From NCBI GenBank assembly GCA_032334055.1, contig JAUOZS010000001.1, forward strand, positions 2,988,501-3,052,500: a stretch of DNA of 64,000 nt, in the 5' to 3' direction. The DNA is from Selenomonadales bacterium 4137-cl (GTDB lineage Bacteria > Bacillota > Negativicutes > Sporomusales > UBA7701). Under the pieces are notes generated by a model that saw nothing but the letters and a program-made list of their open reading frames with translations, was not told the DNA's origin and made no database searches. The translations under genes were made by a program, and so were the position numbers. Positions 43,861-54,641 of the stretch are shown here, piece after piece (within the stretch, counting starts at the first letter, position 1; every line of letters begins with the position of its first letter).

Positions 43861-44256
43861 GTGGATGACAAATGCTGCGCAGACTTCCAAGCAGCGGTGG
43901 ATGAGTATCTGATCCGCCATCGCAGCGTCCTAGATGTTCTCACCAAATACCAGGAAGCTACCGCCCGGGTAAACCGTGCGCTGGCCAAGGCCGTCACCGA
44001 GTGCGGCTGCGTGGAAATCAAAGCCGGCCGCCAATCCGCACCTGCCGAAGTACAGTACAGCGACCTGAAGAACTTCGTCTCCTCGCACGTCTCCGGCGAA
44101 CCGTGCGAACATTGCAAGGAAATCCTCACCAAGGAATTGGGGCGCAGCCTGTTCTATACCGCCGCCCTATGCAACATCGCCGGCCTCAGCCTCCATGACG
44201 TCCTCCGCCGCGAACACCGCAACATTGCGACCCTGGGTATATTCCACCTCTCCTGA
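43861..44256 (+). CDS. Cysteine-containing small protein of unknown function
   Basis: 131 residues from GTG 43861 after GCGAGGTG. Mostly helical, soluble. Cysteines occur as CC near the start, CGC in AVTECGCVEIKA and CEHC in SGEPCEHCKEILTKELG, which suggests a metal site or disulphides. The middle helix reads VLTKYQEATARVNRALAKAV. It has its own consensus promoter and terminator, so it is a real gene. No family was recognised with confidence. Confidence 0.7.
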   Translation: MDDKCCADFQAAVDEYLIRHRSVLDVLTKYQEATARVNRALAKAVTECGCVEIKAGRQSAPAEVQYSDLKNFVSSHVSGEPCEHCKEILTKELGRSLFYTAALCNIAGLSLHDVLRREHRNIATLGIFHLS

Positions 44257-44268
44257 ACTTCATAACTA

Positions 44269-44301
44269 GACCGCTGAGGGAACAGCCCTCAGCGGTCTTT
44301 T
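44269..44301 (+). terminator. Terminator after the 43861 gene
   Basis: GACCGCTGAGGG and CCCTCAGCGGTC pair perfectly around AACAG, followed by TTTTC. Confidence 0.93.
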
Positions 44302-44362
44302 CACATAAAGGGCTCTTGCAGCGGTTATCCTAAATTCAGACTCCATCTAGCGAGGTGCCCAC

Positions 44363-45526
44363 ATGGGACGCGTTGCTTTCTACCTGGCGCTTTGCCTCTG
44401 CCTCGCCACGCCGCTGGCGCCGGCTGAGGCCGCCGACCCCCACGAGTTGACCGCCGGCTATATGACCGTCGCTGACGAGCGCGGCGCCGTAATACTGGAA
44501 ACAGGACTGATAGTCCGTCCCGGCGATATGTTTATCGGCGAAGACAACCGTCTGTACGAAATCAACGCCGTCGAAGGAACGCTGGCCAAAGCTCGCTTCC
44601 TGCGCGACGAGCCCCTGGCGGCGCTTGACGCGAGCATTCCCGTCCAGGCCCCGGTCCCGCCGCCGGGCGGGCCTGTCCCTGCCGCCCCGGTCGCCCCCGA
44701 CACGGTCCGGACGCCCTCTCCCGCCCCGCCGCAGCAGCTCATCGCCATCTACTACACCCATAACGACGAATCGTACATCCCCACCGACGGCAAGGCCACC
44801 ATCAACGGCAACGGCGGCATCTTCAACGTCGGCGGCGCGTTCGCCCGCCGCCTCATAGAACTCGGCTACGCGGTCGAAAATGACCAGACCCGCCACGACC
44901 CCCACGACGCGAACGCCTACCAGCGCTCGCGCCGCACCTTCAAACGCCTGCTGGAGCAAGGGCCCGCCGCCTCCTTCGACATCCACCGCGACAGCGCGCC
45001 GCTAAGCTCCTACCAGGTCACCATCGACGGCCAGCCTGCGGCCAAAATGTTACTGGTCGTCGGCCGGCAAAACCAGAACCGCCAGACGACCCTCAACTAC
45101 GCCAAAAAAATCAAAGCCGCGGTCGACTCCAGATATAAGGGCCTGATACGCGGCATCTTCATAGCCCACGGCAACTACAACCAGGACCTCAGCCCGCGAA
45201 CGATGCTGGTGGAAATGGGCACCCAGTACAACTCCCGGGACGCGGCCGAACGAACCGCCGCTTTCTTCGCCGACACCGTTCCCCTCTTCCTCGCGCCGCC
45301 GCCGAAAACCCCCGTGGCAGCCGCCGCGCCCGGCAGTGAAGGCCCGCCAGCGGCGGATGAAGGCGGCTTCGTCCGCGACATCGTCAACATCGTCGCCGTC
45401 CTTGTCGCCGGAATCGCCGGCTTCCTCTTCATAAGCACCGGCAGTTGGCGGGAAGCCAGGCGCAAGCTGGCTCGCTTCCGCCGGCTCGAGTTCACCAATT
45501 TTCTCGGTAAAAAGCGCAAGGAATAA
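44363..45526 (+). CDS. spoIIP: Stage II sporulation protein P (SpoIIP)
   Basis: Amidase/endopeptidase of the DMP engulfment machine that thins septal peptidoglycan. 387 residues: signal peptide (to ...PAEAA), an extra N-terminal domain (about residues 33-85, shared with the next gene's product), a proline-rich linker, then the catalytic domain with AIYYTHNDESYIPTDG, SFDIHRDSAP, AHGNYNQDLSPRTMLVEMG. A C-terminal transmembrane helix (FVRDIVNIVAVLVAGIAGFLF) anchors it, an unusual place for the anchor. Direct evidence of sporulation ability. Confidence 0.94.
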   Translation: MGRVAFYLALCLCLATPLAPAEAADPHELTAGYMTVADERGAVILETGLIVRPGDMFIGEDNRLYEINAVEGTLAKARFLRDEPLAALDASIPVQAPVPPPGGPVPAAPVAPDTVRTPSPAPPQQLIAIYYTHNDESYIPTDGKATINGNGGIFNVGGAFARRLIELGYAVENDQTRHDPHDANAYQRSRRTFKRLLEQGPAASFDIHRDSAPLSSYQVTIDGQPAAKMLLVVGRQNQNRQTTLNYAKKIKAAVDSRYKGLIRGIFIAHGNYNQDLSPRTMLVEMGTQYNSRDAAERTAAFFADTVPLFLAPPPKTPVAAAAPGSEGPPAADEGGFVRDIVNIVAVLVAGIAGFLFISTGSWREARRKLARFRRLEFTNFLGKKRKE

Positions 45527-45543
45527 ACAAGGAGAGAACGGCC

Positions 45544-45885
45544 GTGGTAGCCAAAAAGCGTCTATTCGTCCTTGTCGCCGCCTTGCTGGTCGGCGGCATC
45601 GCCCTTTACCTGCTGATCAACACGCTGCCCCTCAGTCTGCCGCCCGGCCAGCAAAAACCGGGGGAGACGCCGCAGAAGGTCTATGACCACTATGTAATCC
45701 TCGAAGCCGGGACCGACCGGATGCTCATGTACGTCCCCCTGGTGGTCAGCGTCGGCGACGAGCTCATCACCGAGGAAAACAAGCGCTATCAGATCGTGAG
45801 AATAGAAGAAAACCGGGCCTACGCCCGGTTTGTCGAATACGTCGGTATCCCAAAAGACGGTCAGGAAGATCAGAAAAAGAAATAA
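45544..45885 (+). CDS. Small membrane protein sharing a domain with SpoIIP
   Basis: 113 residues from GTG 45544, seven nt after GGAGAG. One N-terminal transmembrane helix (LFVLVAALLVGGIALYLLI), then a 51-residue domain (HYVILEAGTDR...AYARFVEY) that aligns without gaps to the N-terminal domain of the SpoIIP encoded 17 bp upstream, with about 15 identities counted by eye. The rest is a lysine-rich tail. Same transcript as spoIIP, so a role in engulfment or as a SpoIIP partner is inferred. Confidence 0.75.
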   Translation: MVAKKRLFVLVAALLVGGIALYLLINTLPLSLPPGQQKPGETPQKVYDHYVILEAGTDRMLMYVPLVVSVGDELITEENKRYQIVRIEENRAYARFVEYVGIPKDGQEDQKKK

Positions 45886-45901
45886 ATAAATCCTGGGGCG
45901 A

Positions 45902-46984
45902 TCACGAGTGGCGGCCGAGCAGCGCCTGTTCCCGCAAGCGCTTGAGGCCGTCCCTTATCGTTTTTGCGCGGACCTCCCCGATTCCGTCCACCTCGTCGAG
46001 TTCCTCGATGGTGGCGGCAAAAACCCGCTTGAGGGTCTTGAAGTGACTGACGAGGTTTTCGACCACCGGCATCGGCAGGCGGGGAATGCGATTCAGCAGT
46101 CTGAAGCCCCGCGGCACTACCGGCACGTCGACCGCGTTGGGAGTGACGCCGAAGCCGAGGACGCGGCAAACGTTGTAGATGTCGAGATTATCCTCCGGCA
46201 GGGCGGCCAACTGCTCGCGCACCGCCTCATGGGTCTTGATGTCCGCGGTCACGCAGTAATCGCGGATGAGCAGCAGGACATCGTCGTCCCCGGTGGTAAG
46301 CTCGGCCAGCTGCATGCTTATCAAGCGGCCCTCGCTGCCCAGCTCGATAATGTTGCGCCCGATCTCGGTTGCGATGCGGCTGACGTGCTCCGCGCGGAGG
46401 ATGACCGCCGCCACGTCGCTCAGGGTGACAAGATCCTCGAACTCCAGGGCGCTTAGCGTCAGCAGCCCGCGCGTCAGCACCGACTTGTACTTCTCCAGCG
46501 TCTGCAAGGCCTGATTCGCGCGGCCGAGGATGACGGTGATATCCTTAAGGGTGTAGCGGAGATTGCCGAGATACACGGTGATAATGTTGCGCCGCTGCGA
46601 GATGGCGATAACCAGCGCCCCCGTCTGCCGGGCCACCCGTTCGGCGGTGCGGTGGCGGGTGCCCGTCTCGGTGGTGGGCACCGCGGAGTCGGGAACGAGC
46701 TGGGCGTTACCGTAAACGATCCGCCGGGCGTCGGCGGACAGCACTATCGCACCGTCCATCTTCGCCAGTTCGTAAAAACCCTCCGGCGAAAACTCGCAAT
46801 TGATGGCGAAGCCGCCGTCCACCACCTCCAGGACCCCGGGACCGTCGCCCACGACAACCAGCGCTCCCATCTTGGCGCGGAGAACATTCTCCAATCCCTC
46901 GCGGAGCATAGTGCCGGGGGCCAGGTACTTGAGCGTTTTAACGAATCTCGCGTCCCACATTTGCTCTTCACGGTCCTTCGTCAT
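45902..46984 (-). CDS. disA: Diadenylate cyclase and DNA-integrity scanner DisA
   Basis: Makes c-di-AMP from two ATP and pauses at branched DNA, linking repair to sporulation. 360 residues: DAC domain with MDGAIVLSADARRI and TGTRHRTAERVA (the DGA and RHR motifs), an oligomerising linker and a C-terminal HhH DNA-binding domain (EELDEVDGIGEVRAKTIRDGL). It overlaps radA by 4 bp, the conserved radA-disA coupling. Confidence 0.97.
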   Translation of the reverse strand: MTKDREEQMWDARFVKTLKYLAPGTMLREGLENVLRAKMGALVVVGDGPGVLEVVDGGFAINCEFSPEGFYELAKMDGAIVLSADARRIVYGNAQLVPDSAVPTTETGTRHRTAERVARQTGALVIAISQRRNIITVYLGNLRYTLKDITVILGRANQALQTLEKYKSVLTRGLLTLSALEFEDLVTLSDVAAVILRAEHVSRIATEIGRNIIELGSEGRLISMQLAELTTGDDDVLLLIRDYCVTADIKTHEAVREQLAALPEDNLDIYNVCRVLGFGVTPNAVDVPVVPRGFRLLNRIPRLPMPVVENLVSHFKTLKRVFAATIEELDEVDGIGEVRAKTIRDGLKRLREQALLGRHS

Positions 46985-48348
46985 GTCATAACCGCCTCCA
47001 TCGCCTCCATCACATTACTTGCCCCGATTATCTCCAGCCCGGCCGGGCGGGTCTTAAGGCCCGCGAGATTGCCGGACGGGACGACGACCCGCTTGAAACC
47101 CAGCGCGGCCGCTTCCCTCACCCTCAGATCCACGCGGGAGATCATCCTCACCTCACCGGTCAGGCCGACCTCACCCATAACCGCCGTCCCCGGATCAATG
47201 GCCAGATTGCGGAAACTGGCCACCAGGGCCAGGCATACCGCCAGATCGGCGGCCGGCTCGTCGGTCCTGATGCCGCCGACGGCGTTCACGTAAGCGTCCT
47301 GGTTGCCGAGAGCCAGCCCGACGCGTTTTTCCAGCACCGCCATAAGAAGGATCAGCCGGTTATAGTCGAACCCCGCCGCCATGCGCCGCGGCATACCGAA
47401 GCAGGTGGTGCTCACAAGAGCCTGGATCTCGATCAGGAGCGGTCGCGCCCCCTCAAGGCAGGCCAACACGACCGAGCCGGGAGCGCCCTGCGGCCTTTCC
47501 GCCAGCAGTAGCGCCGAGGGGTTTTCCACCTGAGCCAGGCCGTCCTCCTCCATGCTGAACAAGCCGCTTTCCGTCGTCGCCCCGAAGCGGTTCTTCATCG
47601 CCCTGAGCACCCGGAAAGCATAGCTTCGTTCCCCCTCGAAATAGAGGACGACATCCACCATATGTTCGAGAAGGCGAGGTCCGGCGATATTCCCGTCCTT
47701 GGTCACATGGCCGATGATGACCACCGGGATGCCGCTCTCCTTGGCGAAGCGCAGCAGGCGGCCGGTCGATTCCCGCACCTGGCCGACGCTTCCCGGCGCC
47801 GACGGCAGGTCGGGACTGAACATCGTCTGGATGGAATCCACCACCACCATCGCGGGAGCGATAGCTCCGGCCTGGTCGAGGATTTCCTCAAGATTAGTTT
47901 CTGTCATAACGAGCAGATTATCACTCATTTTGCCGAGGCGTTCGGCCCGAAGACGCGTCTGGGCGGCCGACTCCTCACCGGAGACGTACAACACGCGCCC
48001 GCAGCCGGCGCCGATGCCGCCGGCCACCTGAAGCAACAGCGTAGACTTGCCGATGCCGGGATCGCCGCCCAGCAGGACAAGCGAACCGGGCACGATGCCG
48101 CCCCCCAGCACGCGATCGAACTCCGCTATCCCGGTGCTGATGCGCGGCAGGCCGGCGGTGTCCACGGCGGTAATCGGCAACGGCCTGGCCGCCGGCAGGG
48201 AACGGGCTGCCGCCCTCGCCGCCGGCTGTTTGGCCACAACCTCCTCGACCATGCTGTTCCAGGCGCCGCAGCCCGGGCAGCGCCCCAGCCACTTGGGCGA
48301 ATCGTGGCCGCACTCCTGGCACGCGAAACGGATCTTCGTCTTGGACAC
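46981..48348 (-). CDS. radA: DNA repair protein RadA (Sms)
   Basis: RecA-like helicase that helps branch migration in recombination. 455 residues: zinc finger (FACQECGHDSPKWLGRCPGCG), Walker A GGDPGIGKSTLLLQ, the RadA-specific KNRFGATTE motif and a C-terminal Lon-like domain. GTG 48348 follows AAAGGGG. Usually cotranscribed with clpC, but here two IS elements lie just upstream, so it may rely on another promoter. Confidence 0.96.
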   Translation of the reverse strand: MSKTKIRFACQECGHDSPKWLGRCPGCGAWNSMVEEVVAKQPAARAAARSLPAARPLPITAVDTAGLPRISTGIAEFDRVLGGGIVPGSLVLLGGDPGIGKSTLLLQVAGGIGAGCGRVLYVSGEESAAQTRLRAERLGKMSDNLLVMTETNLEEILDQAGAIAPAMVVVDSIQTMFSPDLPSAPGSVGQVRESTGRLLRFAKESGIPVVIIGHVTKDGNIAGPRLLEHMVDVVLYFEGERSYAFRVLRAMKNRFGATTESGLFSMEEDGLAQVENPSALLLAERPQGAPGSVVLACLEGARPLLIEIQALVSTTCFGMPRRMAAGFDYNRLILLMAVLEKRVGLALGNQDAYVNAVGGIRTDEPAADLAVCLALVASFRNLAIDPGTAVMGEVGLTGEVRMISRVDLRVREAAALGFKRVVVPSGNLAGLKTRPAGLEIIGASNVMEAMEAVMT

Positions 48349-48400
48349 CTATAGCGACCCCTTTCTGCAGGGAAGAAATTACGCGTGAAACCATCCGATA

Positions 48401-49136
48401 GTCACGGAGCCACCCGTTAAACGGGTGGCTTGGGTTAGCCCTGAAAGGGCATGATACTAGCTGAGTCTCAAGACTCACTGAAAGTTTGCCAACCGCATAG
48501 CGTTCTCAGTCAGCCCCTTAAGGGGCTGGCTTTTTTATGACCTTTTTACCGGTTCACCCGTGAACGGGTCAATCAATTCTTTAAGGCTCAGTTGGTCGGC
48601 AACTATATCCTCTTGCAATTGCTCCCTGATATACTTCTCAATCGCCTCTTTATTTCGCCCTACTGTATCTACAAAGTATCCCCGACACCAAATTTGTCGA
48701 TTACCATACTTGTATTTCAAGTTCGCATGCCTATCGAATATCATAAGCGAGCTTTTGCCCTTTAAGTACCCCACGAAATACGCTACACTGATTTTGGGCG
48801 GTATGCTTACTAGCATATGGATGTGGTCCGGGCATGCATTGGCTTCGAGTATTTCTACCCCTTTATACTCACAAAGCTTTCTGAGTATCACCCCTATATC
48901 CGCCTTAATTTTGCCGTAGATGACCTGCCTTCTGTATTTTGGAGCGAAAACTATGTGGTATTTACAGCGCCATTTGCTGTGTGATAGACTTTGAGTATCC
49001 ATTTTCGATGCGCCTCCTTTGTTATTTATGCGGTCGGCAAACCTGCATATATTTTAACAAAGGAGGCTTTTCTTTCCTCCGCATAGCTATAAGCTTTTTG
49101 ATACCACCTGCTTAGCAGGTGGTTGCCGCTTACGCA
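48401..49136 (-). mobile_element. IS200-type insertion sequence, copy 1
   Basis: 736 bp, tandem with an identical-looking copy at 49137. It contains one tnpA gene. Subterminal hairpins: AGCCACCCG/CGGGTGGCT (48409-48431) at one end and ACCACCTGC/GCAGGTGGT at the other, as expected for single-strand transposition. The element is clearly AT-richer than the host. The exact border is uncertain by one base (an A precedes both copies). Confidence 0.92.
48535..49002 (-). CDS. tnpA: IS200-type transposase TnpA, copy 1
   Basis: 155-residue HUH/Y1 transposase. The HUH pair is in CPDHIHMLVSIPPKIS and the nucleophilic tyrosine is probably in EAIEKYIREQ. Also contains YHIVFAPKYRRQVIYG and FVGYLKGKSSLMIF, typical of the family. 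No TnpB partner. AGGAGG-type start region. Identical to the copy at 49271, so both appear intact and recently duplicated. Confidence 0.95.
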   Translation of the reverse strand: MDTQSLSHSKWRCKYHIVFAPKYRRQVIYGKIKADIGVILRKLCEYKGVEILEANACPDHIHMLVSIPPKISVAYFVGYLKGKSSLMIFDRHANLKYKYGNRQIWCRGYFVDTVGRNKEAIEKYIREQLQEDIVADQLSLKELIDPFTGEPVKRS

Positions 49137-49872
49137 GTCACGGAGCCACCCGTTAAACGGGTGGCTTGGGTTAGCCCTGAAAGGGCATGATACTAGCTGA
49201 GTCTCAAGACTCACTGAAAGTTTGCCAACCGCATAGCGTTCTCAGTCAGCCCCTTAAGGGGCTGGCTTTTTTATGACCTTTTTACCGGTTCACCCGTGAA
49301 CGGGTCAATCAATTCTTTAAGGCTCAGTTGGTCGGCAACTATATCCTCTTGCAATTGCTCCCTGATATACTTCTCAATCGCCTCTTTATTTCGCCCTACT
49401 GTATCTACAAAGTATCCCCGACACCAAATTTGTCGATTACCATACTTGTATTTCAAGTTCGCATGCCTATCGAATATCATAAGCGAGCTTTTGCCCTTTA
49501 AGTACCCCACGAAATACGCTACACTGATTTTGGGCGGTATGCTTACTAGCATATGGATGTGGTCCGGGCATGCATTGGCTTCGAGTATTTCTACCCCTTT
49601 ATACTCACAAAGCTTTCTGAGTATCACCCCTATATCCGCCTTAATTTTGCCGTAGATGACCTGCCTTCTGTATTTTGGAGCGAAAACTATGTGGTATTTA
49701 CAGCGCCATTTGCTGTGTGATAGACTTTGAGTATCCATTTTCGATGCGCCTCCTTTGTTATTTATGCGGTCGGCAAACCTGCATATATTTTAACAAAGGA
49801 GGCTTTTCTTTCCTCCGCATAGCTATAAGCTTTTTGATACCACCTGCTTAGCAGGTGGTTGCCGCTTACGCA
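49137..49872 (-). mobile_element. IS200-type insertion sequence, copy 2
   Basis: 736 bp directly abutting copy 1 in the same orientation, with the same hairpins and gene. Its outer flank is the clpC terminator region. Confidence 0.92.
49271..49738 (-). CDS. tnpA: IS200-type transposase TnpA, copy 2
   Basis: Same 155-residue protein as at 48535, with no difference seen along its length. HUH motif DHIHMLVSIPP and the C-terminal tyrosine helix EAIEKYIREQ are intact. A hairpin CAGCCCCTTAAGGGGCTG with a T tract on the plus strand lies just past its stop and would stop antisense transcription into the gene, as in other IS200 elements. Confidence 0.95.
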   Translation of the reverse strand: MDTQSLSHSKWRCKYHIVFAPKYRRQVIYGKIKADIGVILRKLCEYKGVEILEANACPDHIHMLVSIPPKISVAYFVGYLKGKSSLMIFDRHANLKYKYGNRQIWCRGYFVDTVGRNKEAIEKYIREQLQEDIVADQLSLKELIDPFTGEPVKRS

Positions 49873-49878
49873 ACGGCG

Positions 49879-49913
49879 AAAAAGGTACTTAGATGCCTCT
49901 AAGTACCTTTTTC
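49879..49913 (-). terminator. Terminator after clpC
   Basis: AAAAAGGTACTTAGA and TCTAAGTACCTTTTT pair perfectly around TGCC. It closes the ctsR operon before the IS elements. Confidence 0.93.
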
Positions 49914-49940
49914 GTTATATTTCGCGCATTTCCTTCCTAA

Positions 49941-52389
<2,449 letters not shown>

Positions 52390-52397
<8 letters not shown>

Positions 52398-53475
52398 CGG
52401 GTTTACCCTCCTTCAACTTCTCTCTTATCAATTGGGCCCGCAGCCGGTCGCGCTCGCCGGGGGAAATTTCCTCCCGGCCGGCTATCTTCTGCAGGAAATT
52501 AGGGCGGGTGGTTACGAGCAGTTCGTTGAATACCGCGGCCTCCACCCCGGTAATCAACTCAAGATCGATGCCCAGCCGCACCTCGCTCAGCAGGCTCATC
52601 GCCTCCTGGCCGGAAATGCTCCGGGCGTAGCAGAGAACGCCGTACGCCCGCCACACCCTGTCGGCGAGCGCATCCGCCGACTTCTTCGTCAGCGCTTCCC
52701 GCGCCACGCGCTCCTGCTGGACAACCTGCCTGGCGATCGTTTGCAAGTTGTCGATTATATCCTGCTCGCTGTGGCCAAGGGTTATCTGATTGGATATCTG
52801 GAAAATGTTGCCGATGGCCTCCGTGCCCTCGCCGTACAGGCCGCGCACCGCCAGGCCGAGCTGGGTGGCGGCGGCGACGATCCTGTTGATCTGGCTGGTG
52901 AGAACCAGCGCCGGCAGATGCAGCATCACCGACGCCCGCATGCCCGTGCCCGCGTTGGTCGGGCAGGCGGTAAGATAGCCTGCGCTCTCGTGGAACGCGA
53001 AGGTATGTTTGGCTTCCAGCAGATCGTCGACGCGGTTGGCCAGCGCGAACGCCTCCTGAAGGTTAAGCCCGGGCACCAGGCACTGGATTCTGAGGTGATC
53101 CTCCTCGTTGACCATGATGCTCACCGCCGCGTCGTCGCGCACGACGAGGGCGCGATGGCCGTCATCGTCCGCGTGATGCGGGCTGATGATGTGCTTCTCC
53201 ACCAGCACGTTGCGCTCCAACTGCGGCAGTTTGTCCATTTCCACAAACATATATACATGCTTGTCGGCGGCGCCGAGATCGCCCACCGACTTGCGGATCT
53301 CACCGGCGACGGCGGCCAGCGTCTGGCCGTCGGCCCGCCCAGGGAAGGGCACATCCTCAAGATTGCGGGCCAGGCGGACGCGGCTGGAAAGGACGATATC
53401 CTCGTCAGGCCCCCCGCCCTTCATCCACGGGGACAGCGGTTTGTCCAGCAGATTCTCGATCGTCATCACTCTCAC
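52390..53475 (-). CDS. mcsB: Protein arginine kinase McsB
   Basis: Phosphorylates arginines to tag proteins for ClpCP and inactivates CtsR. 361 residues of the phosphagen-kinase fold: [34 protein letters not shown] (catalytic Glu and His region), and [20 protein letters not shown]. It overlaps mcsA by 4 bp and clpC by 8 bp, which indicates translational coupling through the stress operon. Confidence 0.96.
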
Positions 53476-53987
53476 CCCTTCTCCGCGCTGATCCGCCCTT
53501 CGAGGGCCTTGATCTCGTCGCGCACCCTGGCGGCCTGCTCGTACTCCTCACGGCTTACGTGTCGGTCCAGGTCGCCTTTAAGCTGGCGCAGGCGCTGGCG
53601 AAGCGCCAGCTTGCCGCCGCCCCGGCGCGGCACCTTGCCTGTGTGGCAGCTGGTGCCGTGGATACGGCGCAGCAGCGGTTCGAGCCGGTCGCCGTAAACG
53701 GTGTAGCACTCGCCGCAGCCGATCTTGCCGCTGCGGCCAAAATCCCCGTAGGTCAGGCCGCAGCTAGGGCAGGCCGCCTCGCTCTTATGCTGGGGCAGCG
53801 CCGCGAAACTGCTGCCCATCATCCCCTTGAGAAAATCCTGGAAAGCGAAATTGACTTCGGTCGAAAAAGACAATTCGCCCGCCTTTTCGGCGCAGGAATC
53901 GCACAGATGCCTTTCGGTCTTCTGGTTGTTTACTATCTTGGTGATATGCACGCTGGCCGGTTTTTCCTTACAGTCGTCGCACAGCAT
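53472..53987 (-). CDS. mcsA: McsA, zinc-binding activator of McsB
   Basis: 171 residues. Two N-terminal zinc pairs (MLCDDCKEKPASV, HLCDSCAEKAG), a second cluster (ACPSCGLTYGDFGRSGKIGCGECY) and a C-terminal UVR helix (LKGDLDRHVSREEYEQAARVRDEIKALE). All four CxxC pairs are intact. Adapter and redox/metal sensor for the McsB kinase in relatives. 16 bp after ctsR. Confidence 0.94.
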   Translation of the reverse strand: MLCDDCKEKPASVHITKIVNNQKTERHLCDSCAEKAGELSFSTEVNFAFQDFLKGMMGSSFAALPQHKSEAACPSCGLTYGDFGRSGKIGCGECYTVYGDRLEPLLRRIHGTSCHTGKVPRRGGGKLALRQRLRQLKGDLDRHVSREEYEQAARVRDEIKALEGRISAEKG

Positions 53988-54003
53988 TACCGATCCCTCC
54001 TCA

Positions 54004-54450
54004 TTACTCGAAATCCGTCAGCCGCCTTAAGAGCGACCGCAGGATCCGGACCTTCTCGGCAGCGTCGAGCCGGTCCCCGGACGCCTGGAAAAAGTGCTGC
54101 ATGATGCCTGCTTCCCTGTCGCTCAACATGCCGTACATCCTCAGCCGCTCGATGGTCCGTTCGAGCTCGTCGGCCCGCGCAACCTCACCCAATTGGCGGG
54201 CGGCGTCCTCATAAACGATCTGGCGCACCGGGATGCGGACGATACGGACGAACCCGCCCGAACCGCGCCGCGACTCGACGATAAACCCCCGCTCGACCGT
54301 AAAACGGGTGCTGAGCACATAACTGATCTGCGACGGGGCGCAATTAAGCTCGTCAGCCATTTCGTTGCGGCGGAGGACGGCGACTTGCTTCTCCTCGTCC
54401 GCCAGGCGGCTGAGGATAAAATTCTCGATAGCGTCTGCCAAATTTCCCAT
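54004..54450 (-). CDS. ctsR: Transcriptional repressor CtsR
   Basis: Heat-shock repressor of clp genes. 148 residues starting MGNLADAIENFILSRLADEE; the winged-helix part contains LNCAPSQISYVLSTRFTVERGFIVESRRGSGGFVRI, whose RGSGG wing carries the heat-sensing glycines. First gene of the operon. Its promoter is overlapped by heptad-like GTCAA repeats (54484-54528), so it should regulate itself. Confidence 0.96.
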   Translation of the reverse strand: MGNLADAIENFILSRLADEEKQVAVLRRNEMADELNCAPSQISYVLSTRFTVERGFIVESRRGSGGFVRIVRIPVRQIVYEDAARQLGEVARADELERTIERLRMYGMLSDREAGIMQHFFQASGDRLDAAEKVRILRSLLRRLTDFE

Positions 54451-54483
54451 GTTGCCACCCCCCCTGTTTGATCAATAGGTTCT

Positions 54484-54534
54484 TGACATTTTGACTTTTA
54501 ACTTTATTTTATCTGACTTTTTGACCTTTTGCAA
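54484..54534 (-). promoter_or_regulatory. ctsR promoter with CtsR-like operator array
   Basis: Minus strand: TTGCAA (54529-54534), 17-bp spacer, TAAAAT (54506-54511). GGTCAAA-AGTCAGA lies in the spacer and AGTTAAA-AGTCAAA-TGTCAAG downstream of the -10. CtsR heptads are RGTCAAA; here the GTCA cores repeat every 7-8 bp instead of the canonical 10. Confidence 0.75.
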
Positions 54535-54641
54535 GGGTCCAATGAAAAAAATAGCAACCCTGTCCGAAACCGGGCCGGGGCTGCTGAGCGATTGCTCAGG
54601 CGCCGGAATCGTGACTCCGGCGTTAACCAAGCAAATTCTGT
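54535..54641. other. Intergenic region before ctsR with hairpins
   Basis: Contains the inverted repeat CGCCGGAATCGTGACTCCGGCG (at about 54601-54622) and on the minus strand a GGGTTGCTATTTTTTTC tail that could terminate the methyltransferase-region transcript before ctsR. No gene. Confidence 0.4.

Noticed and set aside
48401..49872. A possible CRISPR or tandem satellite from the exact repetition.
   Set aside because: The unit is 736 bp, encodes a transposase and has IS200 subterminal hairpins. No short direct-repeat and spacer arrays were seen anywhere in the window.
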